A stretch of DNA of 64,000 nt from Phycisphaerae bacterium (GTDB taxonomy: Bacteria; Planctomycetota; Phycisphaerae; Phycisphaerales; UBA1924): assembly GCA_016873295.1 (NCBI GenBank), contig VGXM01000009.1:29396-93395 (forward strand), given 5' to 3'. The position numbers were made by a program, and so were the translations under genes. Below, piece by piece: positions 45,461 through 55,716 of the stretch (position 1 is its first letter; every line of letters begins with the position of its first letter). The notes beneath the pieces are model-generated. The model was not told the DNA's origin. It made no database searches and saw nothing but the letters and a program-made list of their open reading frames with translations.

Positions 45461-48238
45461 ATGGCCAAGAAGGCGGCGAGCAAGTCCAAGGAGAAGCCCG
45501 CCGCGGCGGGCGGGGGCGGAGCGCGCGGTCGGGGCCCGGGGAGGCGATCGGCGGGGCTTGGGTACGTGGCCGGGTCGGCCAAGGGCAAGAGCCTGGTGAT
45601 CGTCGAGTCGCCCAGCAAGGCCAGGACGATCAACAAGTACCTGGGGCCGGAGTACGTGGTGCTCGCGAGCATCGGGCACGTGCGCGACCTGCCCAACCGC
45701 AATCCCAAGGGCGTGAAGGACCCGGTGCCGGGCGTCGACGTGGCCAACCGCTTCGAGCCGACGTACCAGGTGCTGCCGGGCAAGGAGAAGGTGGTCGAGG
45801 ACCTCAAGCGTGCGGCCAAGGACGTGCGGTCGACGGGGGGCGAGGTGTGGTTCGCGACGGACCTTGACCGCGAGGGCGAGGCGATCGCCTGGCACCTGGC
45901 CCAGGAGCTGGGGATCGAGCCGGGGCGGGCCAAGCGGGTGATCTTCCCGGCGATCACCAAGAGCGAGATCGAGCGGGCCTTCAGGAAGCCGCACCCGATC
46001 GACCAGGACCGGGTGAACGCGCAGCAGGCGCGTCGGATCCTGGACCGGATCGTGGGGTACCAGGTCTCGCCGCTCCTGTGGAAGAAGGTGGCGCGGGGGC
46101 TGTCGGCGGGCCGCGTGCAGAGCGTGGCGGTGCGGCTGGTGGTGGAGCGCGAGCGCGAGATCCGGGCCTTCGTGCCCTCGGAGTTCTGGGCGGTCCGCGG
46201 CGAGTTCACGCCCGATCTGTCGGCCGCCCCGGGGCTGTCGGAGCGGTGGGCGAAGGTGCTCGGGCAGCGCGATGAGAAGGGCGCCGCGCCCACGCTCAAG
46301 GCGCAGAACGCGTGGTTGGCGGAGCACGGCGGGTTCGCGGCCGACCTGGTCGAGGTGGGGGGCGAGGCGTTCGACCTGTCGGCGTCGGTGCGCGACGGCG
46401 AGCCCGAGGACCTCTCGGAGCGCATCGGGAGGATCGCGCGCCTGGCGGGGATCGGCGGGCCCGAGGTCACGGTCCGCGAGGATCCTGAGGGCAAGGGCCC
46501 GGCCCGGTTCGTGCGCACGGCGACGGGGCGGGTGGATTCCGCGACGCCCTACCGCGTGAGCGCGATCGAGACCAGGCGCACGGCGTCGCGCCCGCCGGCG
46601 CCCTTTATCACGAGCACGCTGCAGCAGGCGGCCAGTTCGCGCCTGGGGTTCGGGGCCCAGCGGACCATGCGTGCGGCCCAGGCGCTGTACGAGGGCGTGG
46701 AGATCCCGGGCGAGGGGCCGGTCGGCCTGATCACCTACATGCGCACGGACTCGACCAACCTGTCGGGCGAGGCCGTCGACATGGCGCGGGCGTTCATCGG
46801 GCGGCAGTTCGGCGAGCGCTACCTGCCCGCGAGCCCCAACGTCTATTCGAGCAGCAACAAGGCGGCCCAGGAGGCGCACGAGGCGATCCGTCCGACGGAC
46901 GTGGCCCTCACGCCCTCGAAGGTGCGGCGGGCGCTCTCGGAGGACCAGTTCCGCCTGTACACGCTGATCTGGGAGCGGTTCGTGGCGGGCCAGATGACGC
47001 CGGCGGAGTGGGATTCGACGGCGGTGTCGATCACGGGCGGGGCGGACCCCAAGACGCCCCTGACGTTCCGGGCGACGGGGCGGAGGCTGGCGTTCGACGG
47101 GTTCTACAGGGTCGTGGGCGTGCCCGGGGCCGACGACATCCAGACTCTGCCGGCGGTGCGGGAGGGGGCGCGGGTCGCGGCGTTCGGCGTCGAGCCCCAG
47201 CAGAAGTTCACGGGCCCGCCGGCTCGCTACAGCGAGGCGAGCCTGATCAAGACGCTGGAGTCGGAGGGGATCGGTCGCCCGAGCACGTACGCGTCGATCA
47301 TCTCGGTGATCCAGGAGCGCGGGTACGTCGAGCAGCTGCAGCGGCGCTTCTACGCCACGGACCTGGGCGAGGTGGTGACGGACAAGCTGCTCGAGGCTTT
47401 CGACGACATCATCCAGGTGGGGTACACGCGCGAGATGGAGGCGCAACTGGACAAGGTCGAGGAGGACCACCTCGATTGGGTGGACATGCTCAAGCGCTTC
47501 TACGTGCCCTTCGCCAAGGACCTGGCCAAGGCCGAGAAGCTGATGCAGCACGCCAAGGCGGAGACGACGCCGGCGCCGCCCGAGTACACGTGCCCGGAGT
47601 GCGAGAAGGCGGGTCGCGGGGCCTCGCCGCTGGTGTACCGCTTCGGGAAGAACGGGCGCTTCCTGTCCTGCTCGCTGTACCCGGAGTGCCGCTACGCCAG
47701 CCCGGTGGACCGCGAAGGCAGGCCGCGGCCGGCGGCGGCGACGGTGAACGTGGCGTGCGTGAAGTGCGGCGGGCCCATGACCAAGCGCACGGGGCGGTTC
47801 GGCGACTTCCTCGGGTGCTCGCGCTACGGCGACAAGGAGAACCCCTGCGACGGGATCCTGAACATCGACCGCAAGGGGAAGGTGACGGCCCCCAGCCCGC
47901 CGCCCCTGGTGACCGAGTTGAAGTGCCCGACGTGCGAGGCGCCGCTGAACCTGAGGTCGGGCCTGCGCGGGCCGTGGCTGGGGTGCTCGCGCTTCCCCCA
48001 ATGCCGGGGGCGGGGCAAGTGGGCGGACCTGCCCGAGGCCCAGCGGGCCGAACTGGAGAAGGCCCTGGAGGCGCACGCGAAGGCCAATCCGGTCGCGATC
48101 GTGCGGACCCTGGACGGCAAGGCGCTGACGGACGCGTCGGGCAGGCCGCTGGCGACGGCGCCGACGGCGGCGGCGCTGGCGGGCGAGAGCGGCGAGCCCG
48201 AAACGCTGGAGAGCGTCGCGGAGGAGCTCGGTGTCTGA
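45461..48238 (+). CDS. topA: DNA topoisomerase I
   Basis: The product has 925 residues from ATG 45461, beginning MAKKAASKSKEK. The Toprim domain starts at SLVIVESPSKARTI and has ATDLDREGEAIAW. The catalytic tyrosine is Tyr426 in LITYMRTDSTNLS. PSTYASIISVIQERGYV precedes three C-terminal zinc ribbons (CPECEKAGRGAS, CVKCGGPM with CSRYGDKENPC, and CPTCEAPL with CSRFPQC). It relaxes negative supercoils. A lysine/glycine/arginine-rich leader of about 45 residues precedes the domain. A TAGGAT hexamer at 45350-45355 may be its -10 box. Confidence 0.95.
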   Translation: MAKKAASKSKEKPAAAGGGGARGRGPGRRSAGLGYVAGSAKGKSLVIVESPSKARTINKYLGPEYVVLASIGHVRDLPNRNPKGVKDPVPGVDVANRFEPTYQVLPGKEKVVEDLKRAAKDVRSTGGEVWFATDLDREGEAIAWHLAQELGIEPGRAKRVIFPAITKSEIERAFRKPHPIDQDRVNAQQARRILDRIVGYQVSPLLWKKVARGLSAGRVQSVAVRLVVEREREIRAFVPSEFWAVRGEFTPDLSAAPGLSERWAKVLGQRDEKGAAPTLKAQNAWLAEHGGFAADLVEVGGEAFDLSASVRDGEPEDLSERIGRIARLAGIGGPEVTVREDPEGKGPARFVRTATGRVDSATPYRVSAIETRRTASRPPAPFITSTLQQAASSRLGFGAQRTMRAAQALYEGVEIPGEGPVGLITYMRTDSTNLSGEAVDMARAFIGRQFGERYLPASPNVYSSSNKAAQEAHEAIRPTDVALTPSKVRRALSEDQFRLYTLIWERFVAGQMTPAEWDSTAVSITGGADPKTPLTFRATGRRLAFDGFYRVVGVPGADDIQTLPAVREGARVAAFGVEPQQKFTGPPARYSEASLIKTLESEGIGRPSTYASIISVIQERGYVEQLQRRFYATDLGEVVTDKLLEAFDDIIQVGYTREMEAQLDKVEEDHLDWVDMLKRFYVPFAKDLAKAEKLMQHAKAETTPAPPEYTCPECEKAGRGASPLVYRFGKNGRFLSCSLYPECRYASPVDREGRPRPAAATVNVACVKCGGPMTKRTGRFGDFLGCSRYGDKENPCDGILNIDRKGKVTAPSPPPLVTELKCPTCEAPLNLRSGLRGPWLGCSRFPQCRGRGKWADLPEAQRAELEKALEAHAKANPVAIVRTLDGKALTDASGRPLATAPTAAALAGESGEPETLESVAEELGV

Positions 48239-48241
48239 CGG

Positions 48242-48263
48242 GCCCCGGGCGCACGCCCGGGGC
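48242..48263 (+). terminator. Strong GC hairpin after topA
   Basis: GCCCCGGGC pairs with GCCCGGGGC around loop GCAC, beginning 4 nt after the topA stop. No T-tract follows, so it may act as a pause, a processing site or a terminator with help. Confidence 0.45.
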
Positions 48264-48278
48264 CCGGCGGCCCGCGGA

Positions 48279-48298
48279 CCCCACGCTCGCGCGTGGGG
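48279..48298. repeat. Second perfect hairpin in the topA-dnaK gap
   Basis: CCCCACGC and GCGTGGGG form an 8-bp stem with loop TCGC. The rest of the 250-bp gap shows no CIRCE element or clear sigma-32-like promoter. A GGGGAGGAA ribosome site lies before dnaK. Confidence 0.5.
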
Positions 48299-48489
48299 CT
48301 GGGCGGGCGCGGGTCGTCTGCCATTTCGGCAGGCGCGTCGGGCCTCGCGTTGAGGCGAGCGGGGTCGTGGGAGCGTGCGGGGCGGTCCGGGCCCACGGGC
48401 GCGGCGTCGCGGGGCGGTCGGCTGGCACCGAGGTTGCAACGATGGGGTGAGGAGCCCGGCGTCCGTGCCCGGGTGGGGAGGAACCGCGC

Positions 48490-50424
<1,935 letters not shown>

Positions 50425-50452
50425 CCTCCGGAGCGATCGCCTGATCGACGAG

Positions 50453-50475
50453 CCCCCGGCGCAAGCCGGGGGTTT
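50453..50475 (+). terminator. Rho-independent terminator of dnaK
   Basis: CCCCCGGC, loop GCAA and GCCGGGGG form a perfect 8-bp stem followed by TTTGTTG, 28 nt after the dnaK stop. Confidence 0.85.
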
Positions 50476-50537
50476 GTTGCGCGCGGGAGAAGCGGCGCCG
50501 CCCACGGGCCGGGGGCCGGTCCCACGGGCGCGAGGGC

Positions 50538-50543
50538 TACGCT
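50538..50543 (+). promoter_or_regulatory. Putative -10 box (TACGCT) directly before comB
   Basis: TACGCT, eight bases, then the ATG at 50552. No ribosome site fits between them. Confidence 0.45.
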
Positions 50544-50551
50544 CAGCCCCG

Positions 50552-51328
50552 ATGCCCGCGCCCGACGCCGCCGCGCCGACGACCGACCCCAGCGAGGGAC
50601 GGCGACCGACGCACGTGCACCTTGTGCCGGCCCACGTCGAGCCCGAGGCCCTGCGCGGCGGCGTGGTGGTGATGATCGACAACCTGCGCGCAAGCGTGAC
50701 GATCGCGGCGGCGCTGGCGGCGGGGGCCGCCCGCGTCATCCCCACGCTCACCGTCGAGGAGGCGCTGGCGGGGCGGGGCGGCGGGGCCCTGCTGGGGGGC
50801 GAGCGCGGGGGCGTGCTCATCCCCGGCTTTGACCTGGACAACTCGCCCGCGAGTTACACGCCCGAGCGGGTCGCCGGGCGCGAGGTCGTCTTCACCACCA
50901 CCAACGGCACGGCGGCGCTGCGGCACGCGGGCCTCGCCGACCGCGTCCTCGTCGGGTCGATGGCCAACCTGTCGGCGCTGTGCGCGGCGGTGGCGGCGGA
51001 CGAGCGACCGGTGCACCTGCTCTGCGCGGGCACGGGAGGACGGGTCAGTCTCGACGACTGCCTGCCCGCGGGCGCGATGGTCGAGCGGCTCGTCGGGATG
51101 GGGCGGATGCTCGCGCCGGACGACGCGGGGCGGCTGTGTCTGGCGGCGTGGCGGGGACGCCTTGCCTTGCGCGAAGGGCTGCGGGGGCTCATGAGGGAGT
51201 CGCGCGGCGGGCGGAACCTGGTGCGGATCGGCCTCGGGGCGGACGTCGAGTTCTGCTCGCTCCCGGACACGATCCCGGTCGTGCCCGCGTTCGACGCGGG
51301 CGACGGGGCCATCACGCTGATCCCCTGA
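50552..51328 (+). CDS. comB: 2-phosphosulfolactate phosphatase (ComB-like)
   Basis: The product has 258 residues. VVVMIDNLRASVTIAAALAAGA, LLGGERGGVLIPGFDLDNSP, VVFTTTNGTAAL and VLVGSMANLSAL follow the ComB order. ComB hydrolyses 2-phosphosulfolactate to sulfolactate, a step first described in coenzyme M synthesis. Bacteria without coenzyme M often keep the gene for unknown reasons or for sulfolactate formation. No other com gene is visible. The ATG follows a TACGCT hexamer closely. The gene converges on the hydrolase with a 10-bp gap. Confidence 0.88.
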   Translation: MPAPDAAAPTTDPSEGRRPTHVHLVPAHVEPEALRGGVVVMIDNLRASVTIAAALAAGAARVIPTLTVEEALAGRGGGALLGGERGGVLIPGFDLDNSPASYTPERVAGREVVFTTTNGTAALRHAGLADRVLVGSMANLSALCAAVAADERPVHLLCAGTGGRVSLDDCLPAGAMVERLVGMGRMLAPDDAGRLCLAAWRGRLALREGLRGLMRESRGGRNLVRIGLGADVEFCSLPDTIPVVPAFDAGDGAITLIP

Positions 51329-51338
51329 CGCCGCGGGG

Positions 51339-53786
51339 CTATCGCCTGCCGGTCTGGTCGCGGAAGTGGATCTCGCCGGACTCGACGCCCCAGTCGTTGC
51401 CCAGGAACCCGCAGGCGACGATGGCGCCCTCGCCGCGCGTGAACAGGTCGGGGCGGACGACGACGACCTCGGGGACGCCCACGCCCGAGACGAAGAGGGG
51501 GAGGCGTTCGAGCGTTCGGGCGCCGGGGAGGTCGGTGCCGGCGATGACGCCGACGGGCCCGCCGTCGCGCCCGCGTTGGACCGCGAGCACGCCCGCCGAG
51601 CCGGTGATCTCGCGCGAGCCGAGGGAAACCACTCCGCGGCGCACGCGGACCTGGGCGTCGGGGAGCACCGCGGCCCAGGCGAGGTTGGTGTCCTCGCCGC
51701 CGTAGAGCATGCTGACGATCGGCGGGTCCTGCATCGCCAGGTAGGCGCGGTCGGAGAGGACGCGCGCGGAGCCGTTGCCCCGGACCCACCACTGCTCGGC
51801 GTCGTAGCGGGCGTGGGCGAGGGCCTGGGCGGACTCTTCGGGCGACCCGCCCGTGCCGTACACAAAGACGAAGCCCGCGTAGGCATCGACGAACGAGCCG
51901 GGGGGGATGGGCGCGATGGGCGGGCCCTGCTCCCAGCGCCCGCCGAGGCGGTGGATCACGATCGGCCCGGCGGCGTCGAGCGTGACGTCCTGCCCGTCGA
52001 GCGTGAGCGACAGCCCGCGCTCGCCTCGGAGGTCGGGGGAGAGCGTCATGGCGCGCACGTTGTCGGTGGTCCCGCGGACGCGGCGCGAGGCCGGGTCGAA
52101 GTCGAGCACGAGCCGCGAGGGGCGGAGGCGCCGCTCCTGGGCCACGACGCCGGCCCAGTGGCACTCGCCCGACACCGCCGGGTTGGACGTGACGAAGTCG
52201 ACCAGGCGCACCTCGCCCGGCCGGGGCAGGCGGCGTGCGGCGAAGAAGTCGAAGATGGGCGGGAAGTCGACGCAGGCGGCGCCGGCGTGGTCCTTCCACC
52301 GGCCCGAGTCCCACCAGTGCCCGGCGCCGGGCTCCTCGTGCGTCCGCCAATCGCGGTGGAACACGCCGAGCACCTCGCCCATGCGTCGGGCCTCGCCGAC
52401 GGGGACGTTGTCGTCCGCGTCGCCGTGGAGAATGAACACCCCCATCGACGCGAGGTTGGAGACATGGGCGAGCGTGTCGCTGGTGCACGCGGCCCGGCGG
52501 AGCATGAGGCGGATCGGGTCCTGGTCGCCCCGGTCCGGCGCGTCGCCGCGGGCCTCGGCGTAGGACTCGAAGCTGATCCATCCCGCGCTGGGCGCCACCG
52601 CCGCGAAGCGGTCGGGGAAGAGCGTCGCGAGCTGCCACGACCCGTGCCCGCCCATCGAGTGCCCGGTCAGGTAGGTTCGCGAGGGGTCGGGCCTGAACCG
52701 GTGGGCCGCGGCCTGGAGGACGCTCAAGGCGTCCTCGCGCCCGAAGCTCTCCCAATCGAAGCCAAAGGGGCGGCGGTTCGTCGGGCAGACGATCCACAGC
52801 CCGGGCTTGCGTGCGTAACTGTCGGCCTGGCCCGTCGCCTCGACGCTGGCGCCGTGGAGCGAGAGCACCATCCCGGGCGGCTCTTCCCCCAGCGGGGGGA
52901 CGACGGCGTAATACTGCACGCTTCCGTCGAGTGTCGAGTGGTAGACGACGCGGCGCGACTGGTCGGGGCGGCGGACGCGCAGGGCGAGCTTCGCGATGTC
53001 CTCGCCCTCCAGCCCCGGCACGCGGGCCCGCAGTTCGACGCCGGCCGTGTCGCCCGTCGCCGGGAGCGTGCCGGGGAGGGTGAGGGCGGGCTTGGTGGTT
53101 GCGAGGGGCTCGAGGGTCAGGTCGCGGACGAACCGCCAATCGCCCGCGCCCTCGGCGCGGGCCTCGACGCGGACGGTTTGGCGCTCGATCGTGCAGTTGC
53201 GGAGCACGATCCCGGCCCAGACCGGCGTGACGTCGTCGCCTTCGAGCAGGTCGGGGAGCGTGGTGTCGCGGGCGTCGAGCTCGACGGGGGCGCGGGGCTC
53301 GCGCAGCACGGCTCGGAATGGGGCCCGCCCGCCCATGGCCACGAGCAGCGGCGTGACGCCCGCGCGGAGGCGGACGGGGACGCTGACGGCGCCGCCCGCG
53401 TAGGGGTCGCCCATCCGGGGCTCGCCGTCGACGTAGATCATCGCGTGGGCGAGGGCGTCGAGCACCGCGACGCGCTGGCGCGGGCTGGTCACCTCGAAGT
53501 AGCCGTAGCCGGAGCGCCCCAGGGCGGCGTCGAACCACCCATGGTCGTCGGCGGATCCCACGGTCCAGGTGCGATCACCGCCCGCGACGGCGTCGCCGGC
53601 CGCCGGGGCCCTGAAGGCGCCGGACGCGACGGACTGGGCGATCGGGTCGAACCGAACCAGGTCGCGCCCGGCTCGCACCACGCGATCGACAAAGAGGCCC
53701 CTGGTGAGCGTGATGGGCGGGTCCTGCCCGGCGAGCGCGGGCGGCGCGAGAGAGAGGAGAAGGCACGCGAGAGCGGGGTGGCGCAT
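51339..53786 (-). CDS. Secreted alpha/beta hydrolase (prolyl-oligopeptidase-like esterase)
   Basis: The product has 815 residues. A signal peptide (RHPALACLLLSLAPPALAG) exports it. The N-terminal ~290 residues form beta-rich domains that may act in carbohydrate or protein binding. The hydrolase core runs from about residue 300: MVLSLHGASVEA, the nucleophile elbow TGHSMGGHGSW, the FILHGDADDNVPV acid loop and GAGHWWDSG carrying the likely His. The C-terminal third resembles PhoPQ/peptidase-associated domains with ANTLAWAAVLPD-like beta strands. Substrate may be an ester or peptide. It is a single gene. Confidence 0.82.
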   Translation of the reverse strand: MRHPALACLLLSLAPPALAGQDPPITLTRGLFVDRVVRAGRDLVRFDPIAQSVASGAFRAPAAGDAVAGGDRTWTVGSADDHGWFDAALGRSGYGYFEVTSPRQRVAVLDALAHAMIYVDGEPRMGDPYAGGAVSVPVRLRAGVTPLLVAMGGRAPFRAVLREPRAPVELDARDTTLPDLLEGDDVTPVWAGIVLRNCTIERQTVRVEARAEGAGDWRFVRDLTLEPLATTKPALTLPGTLPATGDTAGVELRARVPGLEGEDIAKLALRVRRPDQSRRVVYHSTLDGSVQYYAVVPPLGEEPPGMVLSLHGASVEATGQADSYARKPGLWIVCPTNRRPFGFDWESFGREDALSVLQAAAHRFRPDPSRTYLTGHSMGGHGSWQLATLFPDRFAAVAPSAGWISFESYAEARGDAPDRGDQDPIRLMLRRAACTSDTLAHVSNLASMGVFILHGDADDNVPVGEARRMGEVLGVFHRDWRTHEEPGAGHWWDSGRWKDHAGAACVDFPPIFDFFAARRLPRPGEVRLVDFVTSNPAVSGECHWAGVVAQERRLRPSRLVLDFDPASRRVRGTTDNVRAMTLSPDLRGERGLSLTLDGQDVTLDAAGPIVIHRLGGRWEQGPPIAPIPPGSFVDAYAGFVFVYGTGGSPEESAQALAHARYDAEQWWVRGNGSARVLSDRAYLAMQDPPIVSMLYGGEDTNLAWAAVLPDAQVRVRRGVVSLGSREITGSAGVLAVQRGRDGGPVGVIAGTDLPGARTLERLPLFVSGVGVPEVVVVRPDLFTRGEGAIVACGFLGNDWGVESGEIHFRDQTGRR

Positions 53787-53803
53787 GGTGGATGATTCGC
53801 CGG

Positions 53804-54496
53804 TCAGGGCCGGCCCGGGAGCGTGTGCAGGAACTCGCACAGTGACCGGGCGGCGGCGGCGCGGTGGCTGAGCCGGTTCTTTTCGTCGGGGGGCAGTTCG
53901 GCGCTGGTGAGGCGGAAGTCGGGCGCGACGAGGAAGAGGGGGTCGTACCCGAAGCCGTGGGGCCCGCGGGGCACGTCGCCGCGCAGCCCGACGCGGCCTT
54001 CGAAGGCGCCGCGGAAGAAGCGTGGTGTGTCCGGGGGACCGGCCCGCGGCCGGTGTCGCCGGGCCTGGGAGTGGGGCCACGCCAGGGCCATGACGCACAC
54101 GAACCGGGCCGTGCGCTGGTCGGGGGGGACTCCGTCGAGGTCGCGGAGGAGGCGCTCGTTGTTGAGGCGGTCGCGCTCGGGGCGGGAGAGGCCGGTCTCC
54201 ACGCCGTCGGTCGAGTAGTGGCTGGAGATCACGCCCGGTCGGCCGGCGAGGGCGTCGACCTCGAGGCCCGAGTCGTCGGCCAGGCACGGGAGCCCGGTGG
54301 CGTCGGCGTAGGCGCGGGCCTTGATCGCGGCGTTGGCCTCGAACGTGCGGCCCGTCTCGGCGGGCTCGGGGAAGGGCCCGCCCGGGACCTCCGCGAGCGA
54401 GAGGAGCTCGACGCGGTCGGCCACGCCCTCGCGGGCCAGGATGGCGCGGAGTTCCTCCAGCTTGTGCGGGTTCCCCGTCGCGAGCACGAACCGCAT
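53804..54496 (-). CDS. rdgB: XTP/dITP diphosphatase (RdgB/HAM1)
   Basis: The product has 230 residues, against about 197 in E. coli. FVLATGNPHKLEELRA, CLADDSGLEVDAL, GFGYDPLFL and SHRAAAARSL are the family blocks. It removes non-canonical purine triphosphates (dITP, XTP) from the nucleotide pool. Around residues 140-165 an arginine/proline-rich insertion (ARRHRPRAGPPDTP) coincides with a palindromic repeat in the DNA at 54038-54054, so it may derive from a mobile REP-like sequence. The start is 53 bp from the divergent PfkB-like gene. Confidence 0.93.
   Translation of the reverse strand: MRFVLATGNPHKLEELRAILAREGVADRVELLSLAEVPGGPFPEPAETGRTFEANAAIKARAYADATGLPCLADDSGLEVDALAGRPGVISSHYSTDGVETGLSRPERDRLNNERLLRDLDGVPPDQRTARFVCVMALAWPHSQARRHRPRAGPPDTPRFFRGAFEGRVGLRGDVPRGPHGFGYDPLFLVAPDFRLTSAELPPDEKNRLSHRAAAARSLCEFLHTLPGRP
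54038..54054. repeat. REP-like palindrome inside rdgB
   Basis: ACCGGCC and GGCCGGT flank CGC and code for the extra residues of RdgB. A related ACCGGCCT/AGGCCGG palindrome lies within the GldG-like gene at 62138-62164. Confidence 0.5.
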
Positions 54497-54549
54497 GCCC
54501 AGTGGTAGGCGGTTGGACCGCGGGCGGACGCCGTGCTTCAGTTAGGCCC

Positions 54550-55701
54550 ATGGGTCACCCGGACGTCCACGAATCCGCGGCGGCGGCGCTGGAGCGAGCG
54601 TCGGCGGACGTGCGCGGGCTCCACGCCCTGGTCGGGTTCGACGGGTTCATCGACGCGATCATCGAGGTCGTGGACCGTCGGCGTTCGATGGGGCCGGGCG
54701 ACTACGAGCGTGTGCGCACGATCGCGGGGTTCGCGGAGCGCGTCGCCGGGGCCGCCGGGCGGAGCACGAACCTGGAGATGGTCGTGACCGAGGAGCGGTT
54801 CGGCGGCAACGGGCCGCTGATGGCGGCGGGGCTGGCGAGGCTGGGCATGCCCACGACGTTCGTGGGCGCGGTGGGGATGGAGGAGAACCCGGCCCAGCTC
54901 CACCCGCTCTACGGCGAGCTGGCCCGGCGGTGCGCCCGCGTCGTGCCCATCGCCCCGCCCGCCCACACAGACGCCCTCGAGTTCGACGACGGCAAGCTCA
55001 TGCTGGGGCGCCCCGCCAACGTGCAGCGGGTGACGTGGGGCGCGATCAAGGACCGCATGGGGCTGGGCGCGATCGTCGATCTGGTCGACCGCTCGGCCCT
55101 GATCGGGATCGTCAACTGGGTGATGATGGCGGGGGTGGAGGGGATCTGGGACGGGCTGTGCGACGAGGTGCTGCCGATCGTGACGGCGCGGCCCCGGCGC
55201 GTCTACATCGACCTGTGCGACCCGGCCAAGCGCACGGACGCGGACCTGCGCGGGGCCCTGGCGCACCTGGCGCGGATGAACGGGCTGGCGCCGGTGACGC
55301 TGGGGCTCAATCTCGCCGAGGGCGAGAGGCTGGCGGGGGCGCTGGGGCTGGCGCGGTTCGAGGCGCGGGGTGAGGCGGTGCGCTCGGCGGCGGAGGCGAT
55401 CCGCGGCGCCTGCGGGCTGGACTGCGTGGTGATCCACCCGCGGGAGGGCGCGGCGGCGGCGGACGCCGACGGCTCGGCGTGGGTCGACGGGCCCTTCACC
55501 CCGACGCCCAGGCTCTCCACCGGCGCCGGCGACCACTTCAACGCGGGGTTCGCGCTGGCGCAGGTGCTCCGCATGGGGCTGGGCGAGTGCCTGGCGGTGG
55601 GGGCGGCGACGAGCGGGGCCTACGTGCGCGACGCGGCGTCGCCCGACGTGGCGCGTGTGCTCGGGATGCTGCGGCAGCCAGCCCCCCGGGGAGGGCGGTA
55701 G
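54550..55701 (+). CDS. PfkB family carbohydrate kinase-like protein
   Basis: The product has 383 residues, longer than ribokinase (about 310). LVGFDGFIDAII is the N-terminal strand. FGGNGPLMAAGLARLGMPTTFVG matches the PfkB first signature. STGAGDHFNAGFALA carries the GAGD catalytic aspartate of the second signature. Members phosphorylate sugars or nucleosides with ATP. The substrate is not evident; VVIHPREGAAAADADGSAWV sits where the substrate lid loops lie. It is first in a three-gene run with ALDH7 and the RpiA-like gene. Confidence 0.82.
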   Translation: MGHPDVHESAAAALERASADVRGLHALVGFDGFIDAIIEVVDRRRSMGPGDYERVRTIAGFAERVAGAAGRSTNLEMVVTEERFGGNGPLMAAGLARLGMPTTFVGAVGMEENPAQLHPLYGELARRCARVVPIAPPAHTDALEFDDGKLMLGRPANVQRVTWGAIKDRMGLGAIVDLVDRSALIGIVNWVMMAGVEGIWDGLCDEVLPIVTARPRRVYIDLCDPAKRTDADLRGALAHLARMNGLAPVTLGLNLAEGERLAGALGLARFEARGEAVRSAAEAIRGACGLDCVVIHPREGAAAADADGSAWVDGPFTPTPRLSTGAGDHFNAGFALAQVLRMGLGECLAVGAATSGAYVRDAASPDVARVLGMLRQPAPRGGR

Positions 55702-55704
55702 GGC

Positions 55705-55710
55705 TAGAGT
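55705..55710 (+). promoter_or_regulatory. Putative -10 box (TAGAGT) directly before the ALDH7 gene
   Basis: TAGAGT, six bases (GAGACG), then the ATG at 55717; a leaderless start inside the PfkB-ALDH gap. Confidence 0.4.
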
Positions 55711-55716
55711 GAGACG

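Noticed and set aside
48239..48489. CIRCE or sigma-32-like heat-shock control of dnaK
   Set aside because: No TTAGCACTC-type inverted repeat and no CTTGAA/CCCCAT pair is visible; only GC hairpins.
54501..54507. TACCACT before rdgB as another leaderless -10
   Set aside because: The hexamer TACCAC lacks the final T, so I left it out of the leaderless list.
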